Shown here one piece after another: positions 11,671-23,260 of a stretch of DNA of 64,000 nt. Each line of letters opens with the position of its first letter. Within the stretch, counting starts at the first letter, position 1. The stretch comes from Parasponia andersonii (taxonomy: Eukaryota > Streptophyta > Magnoliopsida > Rosales > Cannabaceae): NCBI GenBank assembly GCA_002914805.1, contig JXTB01000292.1, forward strand, positions 378,419-442,418, given 5' to 3'. The translations under genes and the position numbers were made by a program. The notes under the pieces were generated by a model that was not told the DNA's origin, searched no databases, and worked only from the letters and a program-made list of their open reading frames with translations.

Positions 11671-12506
11671 TGTTGGAGCGGTTTTCACCAACTATCCACG
11701 TGTCTTTGAACTACCGGTGTCGTATTCTCCAACTATCTACGTGTCCTTACTATCCCAAAGAGTTTTTGACTCCAGGCAAGATTGGAGAGGCGGGGGAGGC
11801 CACCTGCAAAGGCTCTCTGATGCTTTAAGTCAGTTGTTTATTTTTAATTTAGGGTAGCAAAGATTTTGTTTTTCTCTGTATCTGTATGAGTATATCTTTT
11901 TCTCTTGCTCATAAACTTTTGAATGTTTCTTTTTATATGCGTACATGCCCTTTTTTTTTCGAGACGTATGGCTTATATATATAGTCCTGAAATTGTGAAC
12001 CTTCTGGTTCTCAATCTCAGGACCGAATATCTTTTTCATCAAGACTTACTCCAAAGGTCACGGCTGAGATTACTGTGATCCTCCTGCACCGCTGTAGCCT
12101 AGTTTCTGCTGTCCCCTATGGCTCGAGTCTGTCAGGGGCGAGATTTGGACAAATCGCCGTTCTGTCAAGACAGTTTGCCCCCTGCGCACACCTACTCAAG
12201 ATCGCATTAAATGCTCTGTCTGGATCTAGAGCTGTGAGTTGCTTTCCATTGTACTCTGGTGGAAAACCCTTGGGGCTTCCAACCCTCAGCTGTCAAGGTA
12301 AGAATCAGACTGGACCAAGTCCATCCAGGATTTGGGATGGGCTCAGCCCTAACCTCGGATAGCCCAGTGGCCTATGTGGTACCATGTGCGATTCGTGTGG
12401 CCTTTAACTAGTCACTCTGGACATATGTCGGATGGTGTGCCCCGTTTATGACCTGTTCTACTACTTAATCATCCACGTGGTGTATGATTTGGGAACGGGT
12501 CCCACA
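11671..12506 (-). repeat. LTR of Ty3/gypsy family A, full length (3' LTR)
   Basis: Begins on the minus strand with TGTGGGACCCGTTCCC and ends CTCCAACA, so it has TG...CA ends and is about 836 bp. Immediately upstream on the minus strand is the polypurine tract AGGGAAATGGGGGCAGT, which makes it a 3' LTR. A minus-strand TATA-like CTATATATATAAG lies near 11970-11985. The second copy is at 1-637. The matching 5' LTR is absent from this locus. Confidence 0.8.
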
Positions 12507-12523
12507 ACTGCCCCCATTTCCCT
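12507..12523 (-). other. Polypurine tract of the family A element
   Basis: Read on the minus strand, AGGGAAATGGGGGCAGT directly precedes the TGTGGGACCC start of the LTR. This is the usual priming site for plus-strand DNA synthesis in LTR elements. Confidence 0.7.
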
Positions 12524-13586
12524 AATTGATGGATTCGTATTCATCAAGTGGGGAAATCATTTCTCCGTTCTTCCAATTTGAGGGATACACGTGGCTCCCC
12601 CTTGCCGATGCGGAGGCACACCATCCCATGTCAAAAATTTTTTTTTTTAAATTTCGAAGTTTCGACGGTTCGGTCTCCCTTGCTCAACTCTTTTCCAGAA
12701 AAAATCTTCGGCTCCCCCTCCATAAAAGCCGCATTTACGCTCATTTGCTACTTTACTAAAATCTCTAATTATTCTAGCCTTGTAAAATCTTAGGATTTCC
12801 AACTTCTCTCCTTTCTAGAGACTTTTGCTCAGGAACTTCGCCCCGTCGTGGACTCGGTGTTGGATTCGCTGAGGAGATAGCTCTGCCTCCCCGGCAGAGT
12901 CACGTTACAAAGGGTCAAGGGCCCTGCGGATTGGTATCTTCGTCCCTCTACCCCCAAAGGCTCTATTATTTTGGGAAGAAAGCACCTGGAATGGCTGCGG
13001 TTTCCTCTTCCTCCTCTGATCCATCAGTTCTTCACTTTGACTGGGATCCACTCAATACAGTTAAATGTAAACGGGGTCATGATCTTGATGGGGCTCTCCG
13101 CCCTGTCAGTTCTATATAACCTACATATCGACCTGGAGGTGGTCTTTTATGCTTACAAACTCACCCTCTTCTCCAAAAAGAGTTCTTACCCCACCTTTTA
13201 TCTTTAACCGCTCCTGAGACGTCACATTTTCTGGGGCTTGCCGAGGTCGGATAAGCAATGGGACTCCCATTCTAGAATATACGCCATTGGAGGGGTGTGG
13301 TGCTCCCCTTGGGTGAATGGAGAGCACTTCTAAATTCCCTCGGTTTTCCTGCAGAGTAAGTGCTAGGTCGTGATTTTTGGGTCTGCGTTCTCCTCGTCTG
13401 TTATTGCTCACGTTATTTTGTCTTGTGCAGCCTCTGCAGAAGAAAACAAGTTCAAGCCACATTTATCGGCGGGGCGGCTCAAAGGGCTAGAAAGGATCGT
13501 CATCTTCGGATCTCCTGGGGGCTACTGACACATCTAGGCTGCCCTCAATCCCAAGGTCGTCCTGAAGCTTCAGGTTTTTGCAAAAC
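12524..13586. mobile_element. 3' internal region of a Tat-like Ty3/gypsy element
   Basis: More GC-rich than its surroundings. It carries several short overlapping plus-strand ORFs (for example 12526-12759, and 12931-13119 with PSVLHFDWDPLNTVKCKRG) but no integrase, which should lie between RNase H and the 3' LTR. The sequence has splice-like signals (TTGTCTTGTGCAG near 13430) on the plus strand. Members of the Tat lineage are known to carry an additional antisense ORF in this region. These plus-strand pieces may be its remains, but no domain is recognised. Confidence 0.45.
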
Positions 13587-16500
13587 CTACTTTAACAGAA
13601 AATTCGTGAAAACTTTGATAGAGTGCACATGAAAATAAGGTCGAAGCTTCCTGGATGGGACGACGAGTGCTAATGCCAACTTTTCTATCTCTGGATATCT
13701 TGCTTCAGCACCGAGTAATATTTTACTTACGTAATATACCAGTCGCTGTATCTTTTCTTTTTCTCGAATTAACGTAGCACTTGTCACATATTTGGAAACA
13801 GCGAGGTATAAATACAATTCTTCTCCTGGGTTTGGCTTCGATAAGAATAGAGGAGAACCTAAATATGCTTTCAATTCTCGAAACACCTGTTCGCATTCTT
13901 CTGTCCTCTCGAATCTCTTCGAACCCTTTAGTACTTCGAAGAATGGTTGACACTTATCTGTTGACCTGGATACAAATCGACTTAATACAGCCACTTTTCC
14001 CGCTAGGCTTTGAATGTCTTTGGGTTTGCAGGGGGATTGCATATCGATTAGTGCTTGTATCTTCTAGGGATTAGCTTCGATTCCTCGCAAATTAATCATG
14101 AACCCCAGGAATTTTCTAGATCCTACCCCGAATGCGCACTTCTGGGGGTTTAGCCTCATCTGATATTTTCGAAGAATGTTGAACATCTCATCAAGATGCT
14201 TGATGTGATCTTCAGCTCCCTTCGATTTTACCAATATGTCATCAACATATACTTCCATTGTCTTGCCAATTTACTTTGCAAACATCATATTGACAAGACG
14301 CTGATAAGTAGCTCCCGCATTGATGAGTCCAAAAGGCATCTTCTTGTAACAGTATAACCCTAGGTCAGTGATGAACGAAGTATGCTCCTCATCAGGCTCG
14401 TACATGGGGATTTGATTATATCCAGAATATGCGTCCATAAAGCTTAACAGTTCATGTCTCGACGTCGCATCTACGAGTTGGTCGATTCTCGGAAGGGAAA
14501 AACTGTCCTTCAGGCACGCCTTACTGAGATCGGTGAAATTGATATAAGTTCTCCACTTCTTGTTGGGTTTCTTTACTAAAATTGGGTTTGCAAGCCAGTT
14601 TGGAAAGATTCCCTAATGAATCCAATCTCGATCAACTTCTCTACCTCTTCTTTCAATGCGACGTAACGTTCTTGATTCATGGCTCTTTTTTTTTGCCGCA
14701 CAGGCTTCCTCGTCGTATCTATATTGAGGCGGTGACACATGATATTCGGATCAATTCCCACTATATCCGAATGTTTCCATGCGAAAATATCTAGGTTTGA
14801 TTTCAGAAAAGCGATTAATGAAGCTCGCACAGGTTCTTAAAGTTTTTCTCTGATTTTAAGAACCTTCGAAGACCTATCGATTGGCAAATCTTCCAAGTCT
14901 TCTATATATCCAGTTTTGACCTCACCATCAATTTCTCAAAGGTCGAGGTTATCGATTGACGTTCTGCATGACACTTCGCCTAACGCTTCTGATGATTTCC
15001 TTGATGCTTCTCATTGTAGCTGGACCATCATTGTGCGAGGTGTCATATCTTTTGTTGCGAGCTTTATTGAGTTATTATAACAAGTCCTCGCATTATATTA
15101 GTTGCCACGCACCTCGCCTACTCCTTGTTGAGTTAAGAATTTCATAATGAGATGATAGATCGAAGTTTTCTCAGTGTCGGTCTTCCTAATACAGCATTAA
15201 ATGCAGAAGGGAAATTGACAACTAAGAATTGGGTCATTACCATCAAAACCATAGGATAAGTTCCAACGTTGACCATTAACTCAATCATGCCCCTGAGCAT
15301 TATGCTGTTACCAGTAAATCCGTAGAGTGGGGTGACAGTGGGTTTCAGGTCGCTTTCACTCAACTCTATCTTTTTGAAGGCGTCATAGTACAGGATGTCG
15401 ACAGTGCTGCCATTATCAACCAATACTCGCCATAGCTGCGTGCTTCCACAGTTGATCTTTATGACCAACGCATCATTGTGCGGGTAATGGACCTCCCTGA
15501 CATCCTGCTCCGTGAAGGTAATATCCATATCCGGTACCCGTTGAAGCTTTCGTAGTCGCTACTCGAGATGTATGACATTAGTTAATGGTTGCTGTCGCGC
15601 TTCTCGTGCATACCTATCTTGCGCTCTCTTCGAATTTCCACCGATGTGCGGGCCTCCAAAAATAGTTCGCACCTCACGTTGAATTTCTGAAGGTCGCTGT
15701 CGGTCTTCTTCTCGCCTTTCATTGTTCAGTTTAGTATACTGTCGCGGCCGCACTTCTTTAATTAATCTTTTGATTTCATCTTTCAAAGCGAAGCAGTTAT
15801 TGGTATCATGTCCAATATCATTGTAATACCGACAGAACTTGTTGGGGTCACACCTCGCTCTATCTCTTTTCATCGGTTCCAGTTAACGATACCTCTCCTT
15901 CTGGTTCATGATCGTATAGATATGATCTATGGGTGTGTTCAGTTCAGTATAGTTGTTGAACCTCATGGGAGCTTTTGGAACCTCCTGCTTTTTGTGTTGG
16001 GGCTGCTTTTCAGTTGTTTGTTTATTACTCCTTTTATTCGACCTTTTATTATTGTTATTATTTATGGTCACATCTTTAACAGCATCCTTCCTTCCTTCCT
16101 TTGTGACCTTACGAAGATTTTTGCATGAAGATTCCACTCTTAAATGCTGACAACTCTACGATAGAAGTCTTCAAGGGTTCTGCATTCTCGCTCAAGTAAA
16201 TCTTCCCAGAGTTTAGTTTCTGGTCATATCCCAGCCATCATTAGAGTTAAAACTCCTCCTTCAGGTGGGTTGTTGACCTTTGCCAATTCTGAGGTAAAGC
16301 GATTTAGGTAAGATCGTAGAGTTTCCTCCGGACCTTACCGAATAGAAGACTGACTGACCAGTGGAATAGTGAAATTCTTCGCAGTCTGGAATTGCTTCAA
16401 GAATGTAGTCTGGAGTTATTGCCAGGATGAGATTGAGCCAGACTTGAGTCCTCAGAACCACTTCCTTGCTGCTCCCGTGAGAGTTACAGCAAAACACCTG

Positions 16501-17504
16501 CAACGTGTGAGATCATCGACACGATGTAGTTCCATCAGGTCATTGAAGTGATCCATATGATCTTGCGGATGAGTTTTCCCATCGAAAGTATTTATGGTGG
16601 GAAGTTTGAATTTGGCAAGTAAAGTAGCAAATCGAATCTCCTCGCTGAATGGCGATTGACGATACCCATCAACGAGCTCATCGTCCTAGCTGGTAAGTGT
16701 ATCTAATGCGATCCTCAAATTATGAACATCGACATTCGGAGGGAGAGGGAGAATATTATCTTTTGCTAGTGGTTGGGGTAGCCCTTGGTTGTTATTGCAA
16801 TTTAAAGCAGATTGGTCAGGCAGGGTCTGCTGTGACCTTTGTAGGGTTTCCATTGAAATAGTATGACGAGATCGACTTCGGTCGTTGAGATGCGATGTGG
16901 ATTGTCCTTGACTTCATCGCTGTTCTAGATATTGTCTTAGGTCAGTAGGATTCTGTCGAGATTCCCTATTAATCCTTTCAAAGACACTCTTCGATTGTCA
17001 TTTTTGCTCGTTGTTTAGACTATCACGATTGATGGTTGCTCTCCAAGAAGGTTGTCGACGATTATGATTTATGCTTGAACTTTCAGTTCCGGATTCCATA
17101 GGCAAGTCTGTGACCTTACCTTTTCCCTTAGAAGTGCGATCTCCATGACGCTCCTGCCGGGCTTTATGCTGATCGCGGCTCCCTGTCTCTAGGATCTGAA
17201 TTCCTTTCTCAGATTGTTGAGCAGGACGTTCGTGTTATGGTAGAGTTAGTATCTGTCCCTCAGCAAGTCGTCGTAGAGAGTCATTAATCTGACTTGTAGA
17301 AGGTTCACCAGTGCTTCCTCCATACGATTCTGTCTCTGGACAATATTTTCTGGTGCGGTCACAGCAGGTTGATCCTGAGTAGGATCTACCTATGCAGCAG
17401 TAGTACTTTGAGGATGATTTTGGCTAGTTCTGGTTTTCTGGTAGTGTTTCTAGTATTTGCCATTGTTGAAAGAAGCGGAATTGACAAACTTTTCTGCCGG
17501 AATA
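13587..17504 (-). pseudogene. Tat-like Ty3/gypsy gag-pol, broken
   Basis: Read from high to low coordinates, the pieces follow the normal gag-pol order. Gag fragments lie at 16261-16503, 15883-16137 and 15559-15873; the last has a zinc-knuckle-like CRYYNDIGHDTNNCFAL. An aspartic protease follows at 15142-15528 (LVDNGSTVDILYYDAF), then reverse transcriptase at 14064-14830 (NQIPMYEPDEEHTSF region; catalytic [25 protein letters not shown]) and the RT/RNase H start at 13587-14042 (LAVSKYVTSATLI, LVYYVSK). The RGIEANP motif and the layout fit the Tat/Ogre branch. Several frameshifts and stops break the reading frame, including a TAA at about 14271-14273 just before the YVDD block. The rest of RNase H and the integrase are missing. 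The piece joins the family B 5' LTR at 17525. Confidence 0.85.
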
Positions 17505-17523
17505 GCCCTCGTTCTAGCGCCAA
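17505..17523 (-). other. Primer binding site of the family B element
   Basis: On the minus strand, TTGGCGCTAGAACGAGGGC follows the LTR end TGTCAACA after a single A. The TGGCGC start is common among Ty3/gypsy primer binding sites. I did not identify the tRNA with certainty. Confidence 0.6.
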
Positions 17524-17524
17524 T

Positions 17525-18146
17525 TGTTGACAGAGGTTTTGTCAACAATGAATTTAAGAAATTACAAGATGTGGCTTGTGTGTATAAAGGGTTGTTCAAT
17601 CAAAGCATGTAAAAGAGACAAGAATTTTATAGTGGTTCGGCTCTAAAAAGATAAGCCTACATCTACTACTGTTCACTATTTTCTGGAAGATTACAAGAGA
17701 GTACAAAGTGTGTTCAGAAAGTGAGTCCTTAAGTTAAGTTTTTTCTCCCCCAAGAGATCCCTCACGGCAACATTGATCTTCTTCTTATATAGGTGAAGGT
17801 AGTTCAATGTTTCCCGATTATGAAGACGAGTAAGTATATAATCAGAAAATACAATTTGAGTAATAATATAACTGGGTAATAACTTAAATGAAACGACTGA
17901 TCGATCTTGAAAGAGTATCTTTTGTTTTCATTTCTTTGTAGATTTCCCGTTTGACGAAGCTCAATCTAGTTTTTTTTTTTTTTTCCGTTCTGGTCGTACT
18001 TAATTTGTTCAGAGAAGGTCGCAATTTATTCGGAAGGAGGTCGCGAAGAGGTCGTACTTAACTTACTCGTATGACCTGTCACGTCCTCTTAGTTGCTAAC
18101 TTTCCCTTTTTGGCATTGACCATCATCTAATTTTTAGACCGCACAA
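17525..18146 (-). repeat. LTR of Ty3/gypsy family B (5' LTR)
   Basis: Shares the edge TGTTGACAGAGGTTTTGTCA and the block ACAAGATGTGGCTTGTGTG with 40591-41126 and 47664-48361. A minus-strand TATA box (CCTATATAAGAAG) lies near 17785-17800. Its low-coordinate edge abuts a primer binding site and then gag, so it is the 5' LTR of the minus-strand element. No family B 3' LTR is found at the other end. Confidence 0.8.
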
Positions 18147-18186
18147 TATATGCTATAAAGAATCAATTCTTTCATCCCTACTCTCT

Positions 18187-19037
18187 GTGAAAAATTTTCA
18201 GTCAAAGACCTAGGTGATCTTCATTATTTCCTAGGAATGAAGGTTCTTCCAACGCCTTCTGGATTTTTGTTTACATAACATAAATACATCTGAGACTTGC
18301 TCACCAAAACAAATCTTGATGGTGCTAAGGAGGTCATTACTCCTATGTCTACTTCTCAACTTCTTACATCTCATGATGGGTCCTCTCTAGTGGATTCTAT
18401 TCTTTACCAACATGTCATTGGTAGTCTTTAATATTTCTTTCTCACTCGGCATGACATCTCATTCATCGTGAATCGTTTGGCTCAATTCATGCATCGACTT
18501 ACTGAATCTCATTGGTTTGCGATTAAACGTCTCTTGCGGTATTTGAAATACACAATTCATCACAGTCTCTTCCTCAAACGTCACCAACCATTGTCTCTCA
18601 TGGCGTTCTCCGATGCATATTGGGCCGGTAATAAAGATGACCGCACCTCTACCACTGGCTGCATAATCTATCTTGGTGGTAATGCAGTTTTATGGTGTTT
18701 TAGAAAACAAAAGTCACTTGCTCGCTCGTCTACCGAAGCATAATATTGTGCTCTAGCATCCACAGCATCAGAAGTAGTATGGCTCAAACATCTTATCACT
18801 AAACTTCACATCTCTTTAAAAAGTTCACCTATGATTTATTGTGACAATACTGGGACTATGTATCTTTTTGTTACTCCCGTTTTCCATTCCAAGATCAAGC
18901 ACATTACAATTGACTATCATTTTGTTTGTGATCATGTCACTTCTGGTTCTGTTTGTATTTCCTATATCTCTACTAAAGATCAACTTGCTGATGTCCTTAC
19001 TAAACCTCTTACATACCAGTCATTTCTTTTACTTTGA
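18187..19037 (+). pseudogene. Ty1/copia reverse transcriptase / RNase H fragment
   Basis: Plus-strand reading gives the C-terminal part of copia pol: FSVKDLGDLHYFLGMKV, then VNRLAQFMHRLTESHWFAIK, SLMAFSDAYWAGNKDDRTST, and the RNase H end with STEA, MIYCDNTGTMYL and STKDQLADVLTKPLTYQ. At least four in-frame stops break it (for example after FLFT, after HVIGSL, and TAA after STEA), so it is dead. It begins abruptly close to the family B LTR edge, which suggests that insertion cut it. Gag, integrase and the RT front half are absent. Confidence 0.9.
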
Positions 19038-19065
19038 TAAGACTGGTATCTTCAATAGAGTACCG

Positions 19066-19392
19066 TCTTGCAGGAGTATATTGAGAATAATGAGTCATCT
19101 AATCCAACAACTTTACCCAAGTCAAAACAATTTAAATTGAGTTGTTATATTTTATCCTTAGTTTAAATGATAGCTGGAGTTTAGATTTTCTTTTGTATTT
19201 TATTTCAGATTTTCAGCTTTGTAATCTATTGTAATGTCGTTTAAATTTTGATTCGTAGACAACTATTATCATGTTTATATATTCACATATTATCAATAAA
19301 GAATTATCATGTCGTTTAAATTTTGATTCGTTGATAACTATTATCATGTCTATATATACACATATTATCAATAAAGAATTATCAAGTTTTCA
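19066..19392 (+). repeat. Copia polypurine tract and 3' LTR
   Basis: Downstream of the copia pol end, CTTGCAGGAGTATA matches the usual copia polypurine tract region. It is followed by TGAGAATAATGAGTC (LTR start at 19082) and sequence to a CA near 19392. The LTR is about 311 bp and includes a 75-bp tandem duplication. Confidence 0.6.
19234..19383 (+). repeat. 75-bp tandem duplication in the copia LTR
   Basis: Units 19234-19308 and 19309-19383 both start ATGTCGTTTAAATTTTGATT and end ATAAAGAATTATC, with about five differences. The AATAAA-like signal is therefore present twice. Confidence 0.9.
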
Positions 19393-19479
19393 GTACTATA
19401 TCGTAGTCTCTTTATCTATCATTTGGAATCTTCATTTTCCTAATAAAATGAAGGTTTTGATTCGTTGGTGCTTTTGCAG

Positions 19480-20030
19480 TATTGTCTCGAAAAATAGAAA
19501 TTTGGTTAAAAGAGGCTTTCTTTGCTCTCTTGTTTGTCAATATTGTTGTGACGCCTCTTCCTAGAGATATTATTTATGATGCTTGTCGCTTCTTTGTCTA
19601 TGGTGGAGTGTTATTAGGGAGTTTAAATATGATTTGATTTCAGAGCTTTTTCTCTTCATTTCTAATAGACGGCTGGAGGATATCAAGTCTTTCTACGATT
19701 TGATGGGTTTGTTTGGCGGGAGAGATAAACAAGTTTGTTAGTTTGCGAACCGAGAATAGAATTGAAAAGTGTATCTCGTCAGTACGGTCAGTTAGACTTT
19801 CTCTAAAATGCAAGTTTTCTCCTGCTTCCGGTATATTCTCAAGATGAATGTTGATGCAGCAACGCTTATTGAATTAAGGGTGTGTTGGTGTTGGTGAGGT
19901 TGTGAGAGAAAGCCAGGGTAGTGTGGTAGTGGTCTAAGTAAGAAAATACTAGGCTTGTTCCTTATACTTCTAACCTTTTTTAGCTCTATGCGAGGGTCTT
20001 GCATGTGCCTTGAAGGTGCGAGTTTCAAAA
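19480..20030 (+). pseudogene. LINE-type RNase H / zf-RVT fragment
   Basis: Frameshifted plus-strand reading resembles the end of plant non-LTR polyproteins. A LVKRGFLCSLVCQYCCDA segment (cysteine-rich zf-RVT type) is followed near 19840-20000 by KMNVDAA and a GVGEVVRESQGSVVV segment in shifted frame. Those are the conserved N-terminal pieces of the RNase H domain. Stops and shifts are frequent. Similarity was judged by eye. Confidence 0.55.
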
Positions 20031-21657
20031 AGAATAAAAATCGAATATACTTAATTAAATTATAGAAAGGATTTCGCTCAAAATTTGAAGAGCATTTACA
20101 AATTCAGGGGACAAAAGCTTAGTTTAGAGGAGGCAAAGATTAATATTTGAAAAAAAATTATATGCTATTTATAAGAAAAATAAATTTATGGGGACAATTA
20201 CCCCTCTGGCCCCACGTGGCTTTCAAATATTAATGTCATGAGTTCAATGTTAATATTGGTGCAGTGAAGAGTGACTATTAATGTCATGAGTTGTGTTAAT
20301 TCTGTCATAGGTGGTTTGATTGCAAAAGATCTGATGGCCTGCGAATATTAGCTCTCTTATGAGTTTAGGTGGGGGTGATTCTTTTAACTTTTTGCCAAGA
20401 TATGGGAACAAGGTCACGCACTTACCAAATTTAGCTTTTCCTAAAAATAAAAAAAGATTAATTTACAAGTTTACCTACACTGTGTGTCACGTTTTTTTTT
20501 ACCCCCTTTTCATCTGTTGTCGTATTTTTATTGTAGAATATTATAAGTAAAAGCACTATTTCAGCATTGAATTAACTAACATTATATCAAATTCAAAATT
20601 TGACTGTTTGAAAACATTAATATAGCTAAAAAGCAATTCTAGTACTTTATCATTAAACTATGTATAATTATAAAAGTAATGCTATCACCCCGTTGATTAA
20701 TAAAAAAAAAAAATTGTTATATGTTAATTTAAACACTAATCATATATTAAAATTCACTATCATTAATTGTTTATTTGGACTTACTTCAGTTGACACAAAT
20801 ACGAAAAGTAGACAGCAACTGTTATTTTAATTAGAATTCGAGAAATATGATAAGAATTATTTTTACAAAATTAATTATACTAAATTTCTTAAAATATAGT
20901 TCAACAATACACACACGATCTAACTTAATTTAACACTTAAATATGGTTTTTAAACGCGACCGTAGTCTTGTAAACTTATTATTTCAGTAGAGTTATATTA
21001 CAATCACAACATAAAGAATACAAACTGACTCTAAATTCTCAAAGCTAGAATAATGACGAATAAAAAACATGATGTAAACATTTTTCTTTATTATAAAGAG
21101 AGAGAAAAAAGAAGTAATAAAGTGGACATTAGTGTTTAAAAATATAATTGAAAAGATGGGTGTAGAGCATGCGTGCTAAACGATATCGCTTTATTGACTG
21201 CATGCATTGCAAACGCATTGTCAAGGTTTCGCCCCCACACGTTCATCTTGTGTGATGCAGCCTTACTCATTGCTTCTGCCGGTATATGTGCAAAACCAAC
21301 CAACCAACCAAACCCGACCTACGTTTACCACTCCTGATCATCCCCAATTTGCTTTTATTTAATAAAGTGATAAAATAAAATAAAATAATAATAATAATCA
21401 TAATTCCAATATTTTATGTAGAAATTCCCAATTTATAATTGGACTTGTAGTGACCCAATAATATCACTCCCTGGTCCCTGCTTGTTTCCTTATCTCTTTT
21501 CTATCTTTTCCCCCTTTGTCCCCCTAAACCAAAAGCCTAGCTCTAAGTGTGTTGATGTTTTTTTTTTTTTTTGAGAAAAACAATAATTCTTTCAATAAGA
21601 CAATTAGCTCTGTTTTATCCATTTGACCAAATTTTATTGTGGCTGTAATTCGTTTTG
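20031..21657. other. Gene-free AT-rich stretch
   Basis: No ORF of substance. A short direct repeat TATTAATGTCATGAGTT occurs twice near 20227-20290. The last 200 bases are C- and T-rich and may be the promoter and leader of the orphan exon at 21658. Confidence 0.5.
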
Positions 21658-21867
21658 ATGGAGCAAACGAAGGGTTCAGATGAAAAGGGTGATGCAGGAG
21701 TAGTTATGGAAGGCCGAGAAGTAGCAGATCGGGTGGTGGCGCCGGCCCCGGCTCTTCGCGGTGAATGCGCTGTTCTGGAAGTTTCAAAGCCTTCCCAAGT
21801 TGAGAATTGTGGTACTACTACTACTACTACTCATAAACTTCCTACCCACTCTGACTCTGGTGACCAG
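21658..21867 (+). CDS. Orphan first-exon-like ORF, function unknown
   Basis: An ATG opens 70 codons with clearly higher GC content than the neighbourhood, ending at a good donor site (CAG|GTAGGTACC). The peptide starts MEQTKGSDEKGDAGVVMEGR. It is acidic and polar, with an Ala/Pro patch (VVAPAPALRGE) and a run of six Thr from ACT repeats, and looks like a disordered N-terminus. I find no convincing downstream exon before the transporter gene. It may be a gene fragment, a gene whose later exons are very short or distant, or chance. No family recognised. Confidence 0.4.
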
Positions 21868-22729
21868 GTAGGTACCATACATTTAACATTCTCTCTTTAT
21901 TTTTTTCTATTTTGTTTCTGGATGAACTTTTTTTTTTCCCCCTCTCTTACTATTTTGTAGTTTCAGTTATCAATGAGGTTAATATCAACATGTGTATTGC
22001 TGTTTTAGCAAGGAAAAAAAAATAAAAATAATAGCTTCTGTAGAGAAACTAAAAACTAAAGCCAAGCGTACTTTATTATTTTTTTAAAAAAATTGTTCAG
22101 AAATATAGAGACACATAGTTATAGCTGTCAAATGAATTAAAATATTTAAAGAATATTAAATTAATATAAATGTCCGAATTTTGATTTCTAAAAATTGTGA
22201 CGGTTTGATCCGGTGCAAATACAAGTGTGGGGATATAGACAGAGATGTGTAAAAAATATATAAATTTATTAGTATTTTATGTCTTATCAAAATTATTAAA
22301 TCTCATGTGTGGGTATCCTTCTATTTTCACAATTTCATAGTAACAAGTTAATTAGCATGTTCCTTCAAAACAAAAAATAATAATAAATGTTAGTTGTTTC
22401 ATGACTCTCGTGTATTACTATTATTCTTTTTCTTATATAGTATCGTATTCACCTTCAATTAATAAGGAGATTAATATTAGAAAAAACTGATCATAGTGAA
22501 ATTTAGCAAGAAATATCGTGCACGCAATTTTATGGCCATATATAGGAAAATTAAAAATTTAGTGACGTTATATAATTTTGGCCCTAACACCTAATATAAT
22601 TTTAATTTTCATACAACATGAAAAAAAGCTTTAATAAATTTTGATATCATTTAAAAATAATAATAATAACCGGCTTATAAAATGTGTAGGTAGCATTAAC
22701 ATTTGAAGTTTGTTTACAACCTGACAAAT
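21868..22729. other. AT-rich stretch, no gene seen
   Basis: Would be intronic if the ORF at 21658 belongs to a real gene. Nothing else recognised. Confidence 0.5.
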
Positions 22730-23260
22730 AGGATTGGTAATTTTCTATACGACACGATAATACGACTCGAAAATGACACAAAATAAAAGGGTTTGGGTGA
22801 CCTATTTAATTTTCGTGTCAATTTCGGATTGACACGTATAACAGTATAATAAACGGGTGGGTTTCGAGTCAACCTGCTTAACCCAAAAATGACCAATGTA
22901 ACTCGTTTAATTAAACGTGTCGTTTTCGTGTCGTGTTAACACGACACTAATTTGACATATTTATTAATATTTTAATATATTAAACGTGATTTTGATTAAT
23001 TCTAAGTATATTTATAGGAGTAAAATTAAATTAATTAGTACATAATCGTATTAAATTAAAATAATCGTGTCAAACGGGTCATAATATGATACATAACATG
23101 TATATTAAATAAGTTACATGTATTGTGTCGTGTTAAACATATATTAATCATATCGTATTCGAGTTTAATTTTTTGACATATTTATTAATCGTGTTGTGTT
23201 CTAGTTAAGTGTTATCGTGTCGACCTAAACACGACACGATAACACGAATTACCAACCTTA
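22730..23260. mobile_element. Non-autonomous DNA element with ACACGACACG-rich ends
   Basis: Ends AGGATTGGTAATT and AATTACCAACCTTA are inverted. The interior is rich in CGTGTCGTGTTAACACGACA-like palindromic blocks (22919-22948 and 23215-23245), a pattern common in plant hAT-type non-autonomous repeats. No clean target duplication was found and no protein is encoded. Confidence 0.65.

Noticed and set aside
18468..18743. Live copia polyprotein
   Set aside because: Open only between stops; the same domain is broken on both sides.
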